Assembly (NCBI GenBank): GCA_904419875.1
Contig: CAJFTG010000008.1
Span: 1 to 64,000 of the forward strand
Origin: Candidatus Avimonas caecicola
GTDB lineage: Bacteria > Bacillota > Clostridia > Oscillospirales > Acutalibacteraceae
DNA length: 64,000 nt
Reading direction: 5' to 3'
Positions within the stretch are counted from its first letter, which is position 1, and the number at the start of each line of letters is the position of its first letter. The translations under genes and the position numbers were made by a program. Positions 16,304 through 25,427 of the stretch are shown here, piece by piece. The notes below the pieces were generated by a model, which ran no database searches, was not told where the DNA came from, and saw only the letters and a program-made list of their open reading frames with translations.

Positions 16304-18850
16304 GTGAACAAATGGATGTTAAAGGGGATCGCCGCCATTATGGCGGTTTCCCTGCTGGCCGGCATGGCCGCATCGGCGGGCGCGGCGGGTGCTCCCGCCA
16401 AACAGGAGGAGACTCTGAAAATCGCTTCCCTGTCCGACACCCACTATCTCTCCCCCGCCTTGATTAAGGACACGGACGACTTTACGGAGCATCTCAACAG
16501 CGACCGCAAGATGTTTGCGGAGAGCGAAGCGTTTTTAAACGCCCTGCTGGACACCATAAAAAAGGATGACCCGGACGTTCTGCTCATTTCCGGCGACCTG
16601 ACCAAGGACGGCGAAAGGGAAGGGCACGAGGCTCTGGCCGAAATCCTGGAACGGTTTGAAGAGGAAACGGGCGCGCAGGTGTATATCACCCCCGGCAACC
16701 ATGACCTGAACAACGCCAACGCCTTGAATTTCAACACGGCGGATAAGGAAGCGGTGCCTGCCGGGCGCACCGGCCAGGACGACTACAAAGAGATCTACGC
16801 CGACCTTGTGTATAACGACGCCAGCGTGATCGCCGTTTTCACCCCGGCCGAGGGCAAGCAGGGCGGGGGCCTGTCCTATGCGGCCCGGCCGAAGGACGGC
16901 TTCACCATCCTTTCGATTGATTCCGCCCGCTACAGCGCCGACAACACCGATTCCGGCATGGACGAGCATGAAACCAGCGGCAATGTCGGCCCGGAGCTGG
17001 AGGCGTGGATCGTCGAACAGATCAAAGCCGCCAGACAACGCGGCGACACGGTCATCGGCCTGCAGCATCACGGCATGGTTCCCCACTTCAGCATGGAGCC
17101 GGATTTGCTGCCCATGTATCTGGTCAACGACTATGAGCGGCTGGCGCAGGTGTACGCGGACGCGGGAATGTCCTATATCTTCACCGGCCACATGCACGCC
17201 AACGACATTGCCGCGGTGACTACCGAAGCGGGCAATACCCTCTACGACATCGAGACCGGCTCGGTCGTGACCTATCCCTCCCCGGCGCGTGCCGTGACTC
17301 TCACCCGCACCATCGAAAATGGGACGGTCCGGGAGGCCACGGATGTGAAAACTTATACTCATGGGGGGCCTGTCACCTTTATTAATCCTGTTACCAATGA
17401 GGAGCAGACCGTTGAAGATATTAGCGAATACGGCCGTGAGCACGGTTTTTCCAACGTCATGCTGAGCACCACCGTCAACGGATTTCTCCATGGCTATTAT
17501 GCTCAGGTCATTGAGTCCGGTGGTGTCCGCGCGGTTATTGAGGGCCTGGTATCCGATTTGGCAGGCATGGATTTGACTGTGGAACAGCTGGTGGATGTCG
17601 GTTTACCGCTGCTGCTGCCTTCTCCGCAGGAAGGCGGTACCATTTATTATGACAGCGGCGAGGGAGGCATGATTATTGACACCGCGGGCTCTTCCCTGGA
17701 ACTGCAAATCCTCATCCCCAACTCCGGCCTGAAGCAGACTTTGAACGTGCTCCTGGATAAGGTGGACGCCCTGCTGGAAGATCCTGCTCAGCTGGATAAT
17801 GCCGTGACGGCCATTGTAGAAAGTCTGACGGGTATTATGGTTACCGATGACAAGACGCTGCTGGACTATGTGAATTACATCTACCAAAGCCATCTGAGCG
17901 GCGAGGACAACGGTCAGCAGCCCCAGTGGGTGAAGGACGCTGCCGCTAAAATTGAAAGCGGCGACCTGTTAGACCAGGTCATCGACGTGCTGGTGCAGGA
18001 TATTACCTCTCTTCTGGATACCGTCCTGGACAACCTGACGGTTACCGAAGTGCTGGGTATCACCGGCTGGGACAACAACAAAAGCGTGAAGAACTTCATC
18101 GCTGCCGAAGGCCGCATGCCCCTCCTTTCCCCCTATAAGGGCCACGACAACACCGAAACCACCCTGGCTCTGATCTTTGGGCCCCTGGGCGCAGGCTGGA
18201 CTTCCAGCAACAACACCTTTACCGTGCCCAGCGCTGACTACACCCTGGGCCGGTTCCTGGACGACTTTAACGACTCCTTTGCCGGCGGCCTGTATACCAT
18301 TGACCTGGGCGCCATGCTGGATGAGCTGGTTAACGGTACCCCGGCCGACCCGGAAGAAGGGACCCCGGCGGAAGAAGGCCTGATCAATGCGGAGCTAAGG
18401 GGCCAGATCAACGGCTGGCTGCTCGGCCTTGTAAATTCCATGGGAACGGACAGCAATTACCCCCACGATAACAACGCCGCCATCGCCAATGAATGGAAGC
18501 TTCTGACCGACCGCACCGCGCTGGACAGGGCGATTGCCGAAGCCGAGGCGCTTGACCTCACGCCGTATACGGCGGAGACCGCCAAGGGTGTGGCCGATGC
18601 GCTGGCCGCCGCCAGGGCGCTGCCCCTGACAGCGGCACAGGCGGAGATGGATGCCGCCGCGCAGGCGATTGAGGATGCCCTCCGGGCATTGGTGAAGACG
18701 GCGGGCAGTCCGGACACTCCGGCGGAAGTCCCTTCCACCGGAGAAGCGGCTGCCGTGCTTCCCCTGCTGCTCCTGGCGATTGCCGCTGCGGGGATCGTCG
18801 TCACCTTCCGCCCCCTCTTCCAACGCAGGAAGAACGCCGGCCATCGCTGA
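16304..18850 (+). CDS. large secreted, cell-wall/membrane-anchored metallophosphoesterase
   Basis: 848 residues from GTG 16304, seven bases after AGGAGG; the overlapping ATG at 16302 is followed at once by TGA. A signal peptide covers about residues 1-27. Calcineurin-type metal-binding motifs follow: SLSDTHY (~43), SGDLTKDGE (~96), PGNHDLNN (~130), QHHG (~252) and TGHMHAND (~294). Residues ~346-680 are a region I do not recognise. Residues ~735-800 are a FIVAR-like helical repeat. The C-terminus has VPSTGE, a sortase-like signal close to LPXTG, then a hydrophobic span and a RRKNAGHR tail. It probably hydrolyses phosphodiesters or phosphomonoesters outside the cell. The middle third uses different codons from the ends. 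It is monocistronic. Confidence 0.88.
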   Translation: MNKWMLKGIAAIMAVSLLAGMAASAGAAGAPAKQEETLKIASLSDTHYLSPALIKDTDDFTEHLNSDRKMFAESEAFLNALLDTIKKDDPDVLLISGDLTKDGEREGHEALAEILERFEEETGAQVYITPGNHDLNNANALNFNTADKEAVPAGRTGQDDYKEIYADLVYNDASVIAVFTPAEGKQGGGLSYAARPKDGFTILSIDSARYSADNTDSGMDEHETSGNVGPELEAWIVEQIKAARQRGDTVIGLQHHGMVPHFSMEPDLLPMYLVNDYERLAQVYADAGMSYIFTGHMHANDIAAVTTEAGNTLYDIETGSVVTYPSPARAVTLTRTIENGTVREATDVKTYTHGGPVTFINPVTNEEQTVEDISEYGREHGFSNVMLSTTVNGFLHGYYAQVIESGGVRAVIEGLVSDLAGMDLTVEQLVDVGLPLLLPSPQEGGTIYYDSGEGGMIIDTAGSSLELQILIPNSGLKQTLNVLLDKVDALLEDPAQLDNAVTAIVESLTGIMVTDDKTLLDYVNYIYQSHLSGEDNGQQPQWVKDAAAKIESGDLLDQVIDVLVQDITSLLDTVLDNLTVTEVLGITGWDNNKSVKNFIAAEGRMPLLSPYKGHDNTETTLALIFGPLGAGWTSSNNTFTVPSADYTLGRFLDDFNDSFAGGLYTIDLGAMLDELVNGTPADPEEGTPAEEGLINAELRGQINGWLLGLVNSMGTDSNYPHDNNAAIANEWKLLTDRTALDRAIAEAEALDLTPYTAETAKGVADALAAARALPLTAAQAEMDAAAQAIEDALRALVKTAGSPDTPAEVPSTGEAAAVLPLLLLAIAAAGIVVTFRPLFQRRKNAGHR

Positions 18851-18857
18851 ACGGCCT

Positions 18858-18898
18858 AAAAGGGAACGCCGCATCCCAAGGATGCGGCGTTCCCTTTT
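18858..18898 (+). terminator. intrinsic terminator after the phosphoesterase
   Basis: AAAAGGGAACGCCGCATC pairs perfectly with GATGCGGCGTTCCCTTTT around CCAAG. It is an 18-bp stem ending in A and T runs, so it can work in both directions. Confidence 0.93.
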
Positions 18899-19244
18899 GG
18901 AAGGGGGGAAACCGGCGGCGGTTTGGGCGCCTCGTGGGCATCCGGCGTCATCCGGCCGGGCAGCAACGGATCGGGGGCGGAAGCGCCGGCGGCCCGGCAC
19001 GCACCGGGCCGCCGGCAGGCGCGCCGCTTCGCTTCCCGTCCGCCGCGGAAAATATGGCGTCAGCCGTGCCGGCCGGAAATACAACAGATTTTAAAACGGC
19101 ACAGGAAAGCAAAAAAACTAAGAATACGCCCAAGAGAGAGTACGCTCGAAATCCGCTTCAGAAGGAAATTCCCCGCCGCCTGCCAACGGGCGGAAGCCTC
19201 CTGGAGCCGCACGAAGCCTCCTGAAGCCTCGTTCCCGCCCGTGC
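18899..19244. other. intergenic region between convergent genes
   Basis: GC-rich then A-rich sequence with no supported gene. The right end holds direct repeats of GAAGCCTCCTG (two copies plus a partial copy, about 19192-19231) just after the leftward radical-SAM unit. Confidence 0.5.
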
Positions 19245-19907
19245 TCAGGCAAACGGCACACCGCCGGCGCAGTACAGCGCCGTGCGCAGGACCCGGCATT
19301 CCGCCGCCGTCTCCCGGCCGGAGCGCTCCGCCGCAAACGCCTGGTAAGCGGCGGCAATCAGCGCGGGGTTCACATTTTCGCCGCTGCCGCAGGGGAGGAC
19401 GACCTCCAGCACGCCTGCGCCGCCTTCCGGCGCGGGATTCCACACCGCCGCGCGCAGGACGGGGGCGAGGTCAAGCGGTTTGGTCCCCCCCTTTTTGGTG
19501 CGCTTTTCCGCCGGGATGGTTTCCTGCGCCAGGAAATCCGTCATGTGGGACGTATCCCCCGTAAAGGTCAGCCGGTAATCGGCCGCCGCCAGCTCTCCCG
19601 CCTTGTGGACCGGCTTCGCCGCGGACAGGACGGCCAGCCCTTCGGGAAGGACGGCGTTCAGCCGACGGACAAGTTCCTCTCCCGGCATATCCTCCGTCAG
19701 GCGGAGGTCCATGCTCTCCGCCAGCCCCTCAAACCCCAGGGAAAGCGGAGCGGCGAAGGTGAGATACGGGTGCTTGTTGAACCCCTCGGTATACCACACC
19801 GGCAGCCCGGCGCGGCGGACGGCGCGGGTCATCGTCCGGGTGAGGTCCAGATGGGAGATATAGCGGGTCCGTCCGGTCTTTTGGAAGCGAATCCTAATTT
19901 CTTCCAT
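19245..19907 (-). CDS. TIGR03936 / DUF2344 radical-SAM-linked protein
   Basis: 220 residues beginning MEEIRIRFQKTGRTRYISHLDLTR, the hallmark of the DUF2344 family that accompanies or is fused to the TIGR03960 radical-SAM protein. TEGFNKHPYLTFAAPLSLG is also conserved. The gene overlaps the upstream radical-SAM gene by 14 bases, so they are translationally coupled. The family is often encoded near rng and rplU and is suspected of RNA or protein modification, but no reaction is established. Those neighbours are absent downstream here. Confidence 0.9.
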   Translation of the reverse strand: MEEIRIRFQKTGRTRYISHLDLTRTMTRAVRRAGLPVWYTEGFNKHPYLTFAAPLSLGFEGLAESMDLRLTEDMPGEELVRRLNAVLPEGLAVLSAAKPVHKAGELAAADYRLTFTGDTSHMTDFLAQETIPAEKRTKKGGTKPLDLAPVLRAAVWNPAPEGGAGVLEVVLPCGSGENVNPALIAAAYQAFAAERSGRETAAECRVLRTALYCAGGVPFA

Positions 19908-21762
19908 CGGTGCATACCCCTCCCTTCCAGCGGGCGGCGCCGCAGCCCGCGCATGCCTGCCGGCAGTTCGGCGTCGTCACGCTTTCGTGCGCGCGGCGGT
20001 TTTCGGCGGCAAGGAACGCCTTGGTCACGCCGTAGTCCAGGTGATCCCACGGCAGAATCTCCGCAAAATCCCGGCGGCGGTTGGCGTAAAAGGCCGGGTC
20101 AATCCCCAAATCCCGGAAAACGTCCAGCCAGGTCTGAAGGGAAAAATGCTCCGACCAGGCGTCCCGCTTGCAGCCGCGGCGGAACGCCTCCTCCATCGCC
20201 GCGCACAGGCGCCGGTCCCCCCGGGCGAACACCCCTTCCAGGAAGCTGACCTGGGCGTCGTGCCAGTGGAGAGACACTTTCCTGGTGGTCACCGATTCCC
20301 GCAGATGCCGCTGCTTGGCCTCCAGCTCCTCCACAGTGTCCTGCGGCTCCCACTGGAACGGCGTGAAGGGCTTGGGGACAAAGCAGGAAACGCTGACCGA
20401 CACGTTGACCCCTTTCCCCTTCGGTTTATTGGGATTGGCATAATAGGCGTTGACGATTTTCTGCGCCAGCGCCGCAATACCGGCGACATCCTCCCTCGTT
20501 TCGGTCGGCAGCCCCATCATAAAATAGAGCTTGACCGCCGTCCAGCCGGCGGAAAAGGCCCTTTTGGCGGTCTCCAGGATTTCCGGCTCGGACAGGTTTT
20601 TGTTGATCGCGTCCCGCAGCCGCTGGGTTCCCGCCTCCGGCGCGAAGGTCAGGCCGCTGCGGCGCAGGATATTCAGCCTGGCCGCCAGCTCCTCGGAAAA
20701 GCCGTCCACCCGCAGCGAGGGCAGGGAAATATTGGTCTGTTCCTTCTCCGCCCAATCGAGCAGCATCGGCAGCAGCCGTTCCAGCTCGGTGTAATCGCTG
20801 GTGGACAGGGAGGAGAGGGAAAACTCCTCATACCCCGTGTTTTCGCACAGTGCCCGGCTTTGCGCATCGACGGTTTCCGCCGATTTTTCCCGCACCGGCC
20901 GGTAGATGAAGCCGGCCTGGCAGAAGCGGCAGCCGCGTATGCAGCCGCGGAAGATTTCGCTCATCGCCCGGTCATGGACAATCTCGACGAACGGCACCAC
21001 AAAACGGTCGGGATAATACGCCTTGTCCATGTCCAGAATAAGCCGTTTGCGCACCCTCGCCGGCGCGCCGTCCTTCGGCGCCACCGAGGCGATGGTGCCG
21101 TCCGCGTGGTAGCGTACCTCGTACAGGGAGGGAACGTATACCCCCTCGATCTGCGCCGCCTCCCGCAGGAAGGCGGCCCGTCGGAAGCCGGCCGCCTTAT
21201 GCCGGCGGTACAGGTCGAACAGCTCCAGGCTGACCTCCTCCCCTTCACCCAGGGTAAAGAGGTCGATGAAGTCGGCGATCGGCTCCGGATTGCAGACGCA
21301 GGGGCCGCCGGCGATGACCAGCGGGCAGCCGTCCCCCCGGTCGGCGGAGCGGAGCGGGAGCCCCGCCAGGTCCAGCATATTGAGAATGGCGGTAAAGCTG
21401 AGCTCATACTGCAGGGTGAAGCCGACAAAATCAAAGGTATCGATTGGGTCGCGGCTCTCCAGCCCGAACAGCCGGACGCCCCTTTCCCGCATCAGCGCTT
21501 CCATATCGGTATCCGGCGCGAACACCCGCTCGCACCAGATGTCCTCCTGCTGGTTATACAGGCCGTACAGCAGCTTCATTCCCAGATGCGACATCCCGAC
21601 CTCGTAGAGGTCGGGGAAGCAGAAGGCGAAGCGGATATTCACGTTTGCGGGGTTTTTCACCACCGAATTCAGCTCCCCGCCGGCATACCGCCCCGGCTTT
21701 TGCACCTTCGTAAAAAGCTGTTCCACATTCCCGGCATTTCCGGTATTTCCGTTTTCGTTCAT
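19894..21762 (-). CDS. TIGR03960 family radical SAM protein with B12-binding-like domain
   Basis: 622 residues from ATG 21760-21762 (upstream AAAGGGATGG on its strand). Residues ~40-190 resemble a cobalamin-binding-like domain (FCFPDLYEVGMSHLGMKLLYG). The radical-SAM cluster motif is CIRGCRFCQAG near residue 276. Conserved blocks include GTQRLRDAINKN and a Cys-rich C-terminus (CRQACAGCGAARWKGGVC). It should cleave S-adenosylmethionine to a radical and act with the DUF2344 partner encoded next; the substrate is unknown. Confidence 0.92.
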   Translation of the reverse strand: MNENGNTGNAGNVEQLFTKVQKPGRYAGGELNSVVKNPANVNIRFAFCFPDLYEVGMSHLGMKLLYGLYNQQEDIWCERVFAPDTDMEALMRERGVRLFGLESRDPIDTFDFVGFTLQYELSFTAILNMLDLAGLPLRSADRGDGCPLVIAGGPCVCNPEPIADFIDLFTLGEGEEVSLELFDLYRRHKAAGFRRAAFLREAAQIEGVYVPSLYEVRYHADGTIASVAPKDGAPARVRKRLILDMDKAYYPDRFVVPFVEIVHDRAMSEIFRGCIRGCRFCQAGFIYRPVREKSAETVDAQSRALCENTGYEEFSLSSLSTSDYTELERLLPMLLDWAEKEQTNISLPSLRVDGFSEELAARLNILRRSGLTFAPEAGTQRLRDAINKNLSEPEILETAKRAFSAGWTAVKLYFMMGLPTETREDVAGIAALAQKIVNAYYANPNKPKGKGVNVSVSVSCFVPKPFTPFQWEPQDTVEELEAKQRHLRESVTTRKVSLHWHDAQVSFLEGVFARGDRRLCAAMEEAFRRGCKRDAWSEHFSLQTWLDVFRDLGIDPAFYANRRRDFAEILPWDHLDYGVTKAFLAAENRRAHESVTTPNCRQACAGCGAARWKGGVCTDGRN

Positions 21763-21967
21763 AGTCCATCCCTTTTATCCTTTGTGCTGGGCTATTCCCC
21801 GCCTCCATCAGGGGTGGTGGGAATAGACCCCCTGATTATACCACACTTCCCCCCGTTTCTCAATTTGGAATTTCCCGCGGCAGGACGGGAAGTGTGTGGG
21901 ATAGTCAATGATGTGGTACAGAATAGGGAATTCCTACAACAAGAAAATCCCTCCGGAAAGATTCTGC

Positions 21968-21996
21968 TTGCATTCGCGAGCGCTTTGTGATACAAT
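21968..21996 (+). promoter_or_regulatory. rplS promoter
   Basis: TTGCAT (21968-21973), a 17-bp spacer and TACAAT (21991-21996). It gives a leader of about 130 nt before rplS. Confidence 0.75.
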
Positions 21997-22119
21997 GTAT
22001 CGGTGTTTTAGTGTCCGCAGGGCTTTTGCGGCCTTGTGGGGGTTAATGCCAGGCGTAAGCACGACATTAAAGCGGGCAGTCCTCTGCCGTCTGTCGATGG
22101 GCACGAATGTCTGAAAATC
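21997..22119 (+). promoter_or_regulatory. rplS 5' leader, possible L19 leader RNA
   Basis: About 130 nt between the promoter and the AAGGAGG of rplS. It contains GTCCGCAGGGC/GCGGCC and other complementary short runs that could fold. Ribosomal protein L19 genes in Firmicutes can carry an autoregulatory leader, and position and length agree. I cannot confirm the consensus structure by eye. Confidence 0.45.
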
Positions 22120-22135
22120 AAGGAGGATTTTGGAA

Positions 22136-22480
22136 ATGGACGCTCTGAAAGCCATGGCTGCGAGCAGCATGAAGGAGAATGCCCCGGTGTTTGCCGTGGG
22201 CGACACGGTCCGGGTGGACGTGAAAATCCGCGAGGGCGAGCGCGAGAGAATTCAGGCCTTTGAGGGCACGGTCATCGCGAAAAAGGGCAGCGGTGTTGCC
22301 GAAACCTTTACCGTCCGCCGCGTTTCCTACGGCGTCGGTGTGGAACGCGTGTTCCCGCTGCATTCCCCGAATGTGGAAGCGGTGAAGGTGATCCGCAACG
22401 GCAAGGTTCGCCGGAGCAAGCTGTATTATCTGCGCGACCGCGTGGGCAAGGCGGCCAAGGTGAAGGAACAGATCCGCTGA
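22136..22480 (+). CDS. rplS: 50S ribosomal protein L19
   Basis: 114 residues from ATG 22136, preceded by AAGGAGG at 22120-22126. Family blocks are clear: [33 protein letters not shown], then [22 protein letters not shown] and [22 protein letters not shown]19 sits at the 30S-50S interface. The downstream terminator at 22501-22528 makes it a separate unit, although rplS, lepB, rbgA and rnhB keep the usual Clostridia order. Confidence 0.97.
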   Translation: MDALKAMAASSMKENAPVFAVGDTVRVDVKIREGERERIQAFEGTVIAKKGSGVAETFTVRRVSYGVGVERVFPLHSPNVEAVKVIRNGKVRRSKLYYLRDRVGKAAKVKEQIR

Positions 22481-22500
22481 AGAATGCGGGAAAACACGGG

Positions 22501-22528
22501 AAAAAGAGGACGGAAACGTCCTCTTTTT
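22501..22528 (+). terminator. intrinsic terminator of rplS
   Basis: GAGGACG/CGTCCTC stem with a GAAA loop, flanked by five A and five T. Confidence 0.93.
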
Positions 22529-22636
22529 CTTTGCAGGGGGAAAGAGCGCGGAACAAGCGGGAAAAAGAGGGGAATGAGGGGAAAGGAAGGAATTTTCCGC
22601 TTTTTTCGGGTTTTCCTTTCGCATCCCTCCGCTTTG

Positions 22637-22645
22637 TGCTATAAT
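22637..22645 (+). promoter_or_regulatory. extended -10 promoter before the signal peptidase cluster
   Basis: TGCTATAAT provides an extended -10 element about 95 bp before the first signal peptidase. No good -35 hexamer is visible 17 bp upstream. Confidence 0.55.
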
Positions 22646-22740
22646 GGCAATTAAGACTGCCGGCCGGAGCAACAACACGTTCCGCCTGTACGGCGAAACC
22701 GGCGGACGGCCGGGCGCCGGGCGGATAATGGGGGATAAAT

Positions 22741-23331
22741 ATGATGGAACCGAATCAGGAATTGGCCTCTGCCGAAGAGGAAAGGGAGGCCGTTCTCCCG
22801 CGGAAGGAGAGCGGGCTCTCCGGACTGTACGACTGGGTCAGCGCCGCCATATTCGCGCTGGTGCTGGTCACCCTTGTCTTTTCCTTCTGTTTCCGGATTG
22901 TGGAGGTGGACGGCAGTTCCATGAACCCCACCCTGTGGGACGCCGAGCGGCTGATTACCAGCCGGATTGCCTATACTCCGCAGCGGGGGGATATTGTCAT
23001 CATCAACCGCTATACCAAGGAGCCACTGGTCAAGCGGATTGTCGCCGTGGGCGGCGACCGGCTGCGCATTGATGAAGACGGCGGCGGCGTGTACGTCAAC
23101 GGAGAAAAGCTGGACGAGCCGTATACGCAGGGCGTCACATACCCGCTCCATTTCGGGACGGAGGAGCAGGTGGTGCCGGAGGGCTGCGTTTTCGTCATGG
23201 GGGACAACCGGCAGAATTCCACCGACAGCCGGTATATGGAGGAAGTCGGTTTTGTGAAGGAGAGCGATCTGATCGGCAAGGCGGTATTTCGCTTTCTCCC
23301 CCTGAGCCGGTTCGGGGGGCTGTACGACTGA
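22741..23331 (+). CDS. lepB: type I signal peptidase, copy 1 of 3
   Basis: 196 residues from ATG 22741 (ATG 22744 is also possible), preceded by GGGGGA. One transmembrane helix spans about residues 32-51. The catalytic Ser is in VDGSSMNPTL (~60), the catalytic Lys in KRIVAVGGDRL (~99), and the conserved GDNRQNSTDSR lies near 157. It removes signal peptides from secreted proteins on the outer face of the membrane. It is the first of three homologous genes in tandem. Confidence 0.94.
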   Translation: MMEPNQELASAEEEREAVLPRKESGLSGLYDWVSAAIFALVLVTLVFSFCFRIVEVDGSSMNPTLWDAERLITSRIAYTPQRGDIVIINRYTKEPLVKRIVAVGGDRLRIDEDGGGVYVNGEKLDEPYTQGVTYPLHFGTEEQVVPEGCVFVMGDNRQNSTDSRYMEEVGFVKESDLIGKAVFRFLPLSRFGGLYD

Positions 23332-23356
23332 GCCGCCGCGGCAAAGGAGCAATGAG

Positions 23357-23929
23357 ATGCAAGGGGAAGAAAGGCCGGGACAGCCGGTGCAGCCGGGGGA
23401 AAACCCGGCGGTGCGTTCCGCGGTTTCCGGCGTGTATGATTGGATGGGCGCGGTGATCTTCTCCCTGATTGCCGTGACCCTGGCGTTCGCTTTTCTGTTC
23501 CGGGTCGTCGGCGTGAAAGGGGATTCCATGAATTCCACCCTGTCGGACGGGGAGCGGCTGATCGTCACCCGTTTGTTTTACCGGCCGGAGCGGGGGGACA
23601 TCGTTATTGTCGGCCGGCCGGACGGCCAGCCGCTGGTCAAGCGGGTGATCGCCGCAGGAGGCGACCGGCTGCGCATCGGCGAGGACGGCGTATTTGTCAA
23701 CGGGAAAAGGCTGGACGAGCCCTATGCCCGGGGGACGACCGCTTCCGGCGGCTTTGGCACGCAGGAGCAGGCGGTGCCGGAGGGCTGTGCCTTTGTCATG
23801 GGAGATAACCGGGAGCATTCCAAGGACAGCCGCAATATGGCCGAGATCGGCTTCGTTCGGGAAAGCGACCTGGTCGGCCGGGCCGTTTTCCGTTTCTTCC
23901 CCCTTTCGCGGGCCCGGGTGCTGTCCTGA
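23357..23929 (+). CDS. type I signal peptidase, copy 2 of 3
   Basis: 190 residues from ATG 23357, with AAAGGAG upstream. It has a single membrane helix (~30-50), catalytic Ser in VKGDSMNSTLSDGE, catalytic Lys in KRVIAAGGDRL, and GDNREHSKDSR. It is clearly homologous to its two neighbours yet diverged in the N-terminal region and the substrate-side loop. The stop overlaps the next start (TGATG), so copies 2 and 3 are coupled. Confidence 0.94.
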   Translation: MQGEERPGQPVQPGENPAVRSAVSGVYDWMGAVIFSLIAVTLAFAFLFRVVGVKGDSMNSTLSDGERLIVTRLFYRPERGDIVIVGRPDGQPLVKRVIAAGGDRLRIGEDGVFVNGKRLDEPYARGTTASGGFGTQEQAVPEGCAFVMGDNREHSKDSRNMAEIGFVRESDLVGRAVFRFFPLSRARVLS

Positions 23930-24492
23930 TGCGCGGGAAGCAGGCTGCCGCGCATGAAAAGGGGCGGCTCCCCTCCCGGCGGATCGCCGCCCTCTATGAT
24001 TGGGCCGGCGCGGCGGTATTTGCCCTGATCTGCCTGGGAATGGTGTTCGTTTTTCTTGTCCGGGCGGTCGGGGTGGAGGGGGATTCCATGAACCCCACCC
24101 TGTCGGACGGGGAGGGGCTGCTGGTTACCCCCGCCGTCGGCAGAGCCCGGCGGGGAGAGATCGTCATTGTCCGGCGTCCCGACGGCGATCCGCTGGTCAA
24201 ACGGGTGATCGCCGTGGGCGGCGACCGGGTTTCCATCGACCCGGTCACCTTCCGGGTAGTGCTCAACGGGCAGGAACTGGCGGAAGAGTACGCGGTGGGG
24301 AGAACGCTGCCCCGTGATTTTGGGCTGGAGCCCCGCACGATCCCGGACGGCTTTGTCATGGTGCTGGGAGACAACCGGGAAGAGTCGCGGGACAGCCGCT
24401 CGGCTCAGATCGGGCTGATCGCGGAGTCGCAGATCGCGGGGAGAGTGTTCTTCCGCTTTTACCCGCCCGCCCGGGCAGGGTGGGTCGGGTAG
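23929..24492 (+). CDS. type I signal peptidase, copy 3 of 3
   Basis: 187 residues from ATG 23929 (TGATG overlap). It has a membrane helix (~25-45), catalytic Ser in VEGDSMNPTLSDGE, catalytic Lys in KRVIAVGGDRV, and GDNREESRDSR. Its region ~100-130 (DPVTFRVVLNGQELAEEYAVG) differs from the other two copies, so substrate preference may differ. All catalytic residues are kept in all three, so none looks decayed. Confidence 0.93.
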   Translation: MRGKQAAAHEKGRLPSRRIAALYDWAGAAVFALICLGMVFVFLVRAVGVEGDSMNPTLSDGEGLLVTPAVGRARRGEIVIVRRPDGDPLVKRVIAVGGDRVSIDPVTFRVVLNGQELAEEYAVGRTLPRDFGLEPRTIPDGFVMVLGDNREESRDSRSAQIGLIAESQIAGRVFFRFYPPARAGWVG

Positions 24493-24522
24493 CGTGGATC
24501 GCATACGGAAAGGGGAGGCCGA

Positions 24523-25383
24523 ATGGAACAGGCGATGGGGAACATCCAATGGTTTCCGGGCCATATGACCAAAACCAGGCGGAAAATTCAGGAGAGCCTG
24601 CCGCTGGTGGATCTGGTGGTGGAGATTCTCGACGCCCGGATTCCGGTCAGCAGCCGGAACCCGGATTTGAATGCGCTGCTTGCCGGAAAGCCCCGCGTGG
24701 TAGTCCTGAATAAGGCGGATATCGCCGACGAGGCCGCGACCGCCGCCTGGGTCCGCGCCTTTCAAAAGCAGGGGGCCGCCGCGCTGGGAATGGACTGTAA
24801 AAGCGGGAAAGGGGTTGGCGCGTTCCCGGCTGCGGTGCGGCGGGTGTTGGCCGACCGGATCGCGCAGTGGAAGGAAAAGGGGATGGTCAACCGCCCGGTC
24901 CGCCTGATGATTGTCGGCGTCCCCAATTCGGGAAAGTCCTCTTTCATCAACCGGCTGGCCCGCGGCGGCAAGGCGCGGGTGGAGGACCGGCCGGGCGTCA
25001 CCCGGGGGAACCAGTGGTATGTGACGGCGGAAGGCTTCCATCTGCTGGACACGCCGGGGGTGCTCTGGCCGAAATTCGAGGACCAGACCGTGGCCCGGCA
25101 TCTTGCGTATACCGGCGCCATCCGGGACGAGGTGCTGGACAGCGAGGAGCTGGCCTGCGGGCTGCTGGCGATACTGGGGGCGCAGTATCCTGGGCTGCTG
25201 CGGGAGAGGTACAAGCTCACGGAGGAGCCGGCGGCGGACGGCTGGGAGCTTCTGCAGCAGATCGGCCGGAAGCGGGGGATGCTTGTTTCCGGCGGCGAGG
25301 TCAACACCGAGCGCGCCGCCGTTATGCTGCTGGACGAGTTCCGCGCCGGGAAAATCGGCCGGATCACGCTGGAACAGCCGTAA
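24523..25383 (+). CDS. rbgA: ribosome biogenesis GTPase RbgA (YlqF)
   Basis: 286 residues from ATG 24523 after AAAGGGGAGG. It shows the circularly permuted GTPase order: G4 (VLNKADIAD, ~62) precedes G1 ([14 protein letters not shown], ~129) and G3 ([12 protein letters not shown], ~175). The N-terminal [15 protein letters not shown] motif is diagnostic. It acts in late 50S subunit assembly. The position between signal peptidase genes and rnhB matches the common Firmicute order. Confidence 0.95.
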   Translation: MEQAMGNIQWFPGHMTKTRRKIQESLPLVDLVVEILDARIPVSSRNPDLNALLAGKPRVVVLNKADIADEAATAAWVRAFQKQGAAALGMDCKSGKGVGAFPAAVRRVLADRIAQWKEKGMVNRPVRLMIVGVPNSGKSSFINRLARGGKARVEDRPGVTRGNQWYVTAEGFHLLDTPGVLWPKFEDQTVARHLAYTGAIRDEVLDSEELACGLLAILGAQYPGLLRERYKLTEEPAADGWELLQQIGRKRGMLVSGGEVNTERAAVMLLDEFRAGKIGRITLEQP

Positions 25384-25427
25384 AGGCAGCCGCGTTTATA
25401 TGGTTATTGAAAAAGGAGGGGATGCTG

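Noticed and set aside
19987-21990. 667-codon plus-strand open frame
   Set aside because: Antisense to the TIGR03960 radical-SAM gene, with no domain and no start signal.
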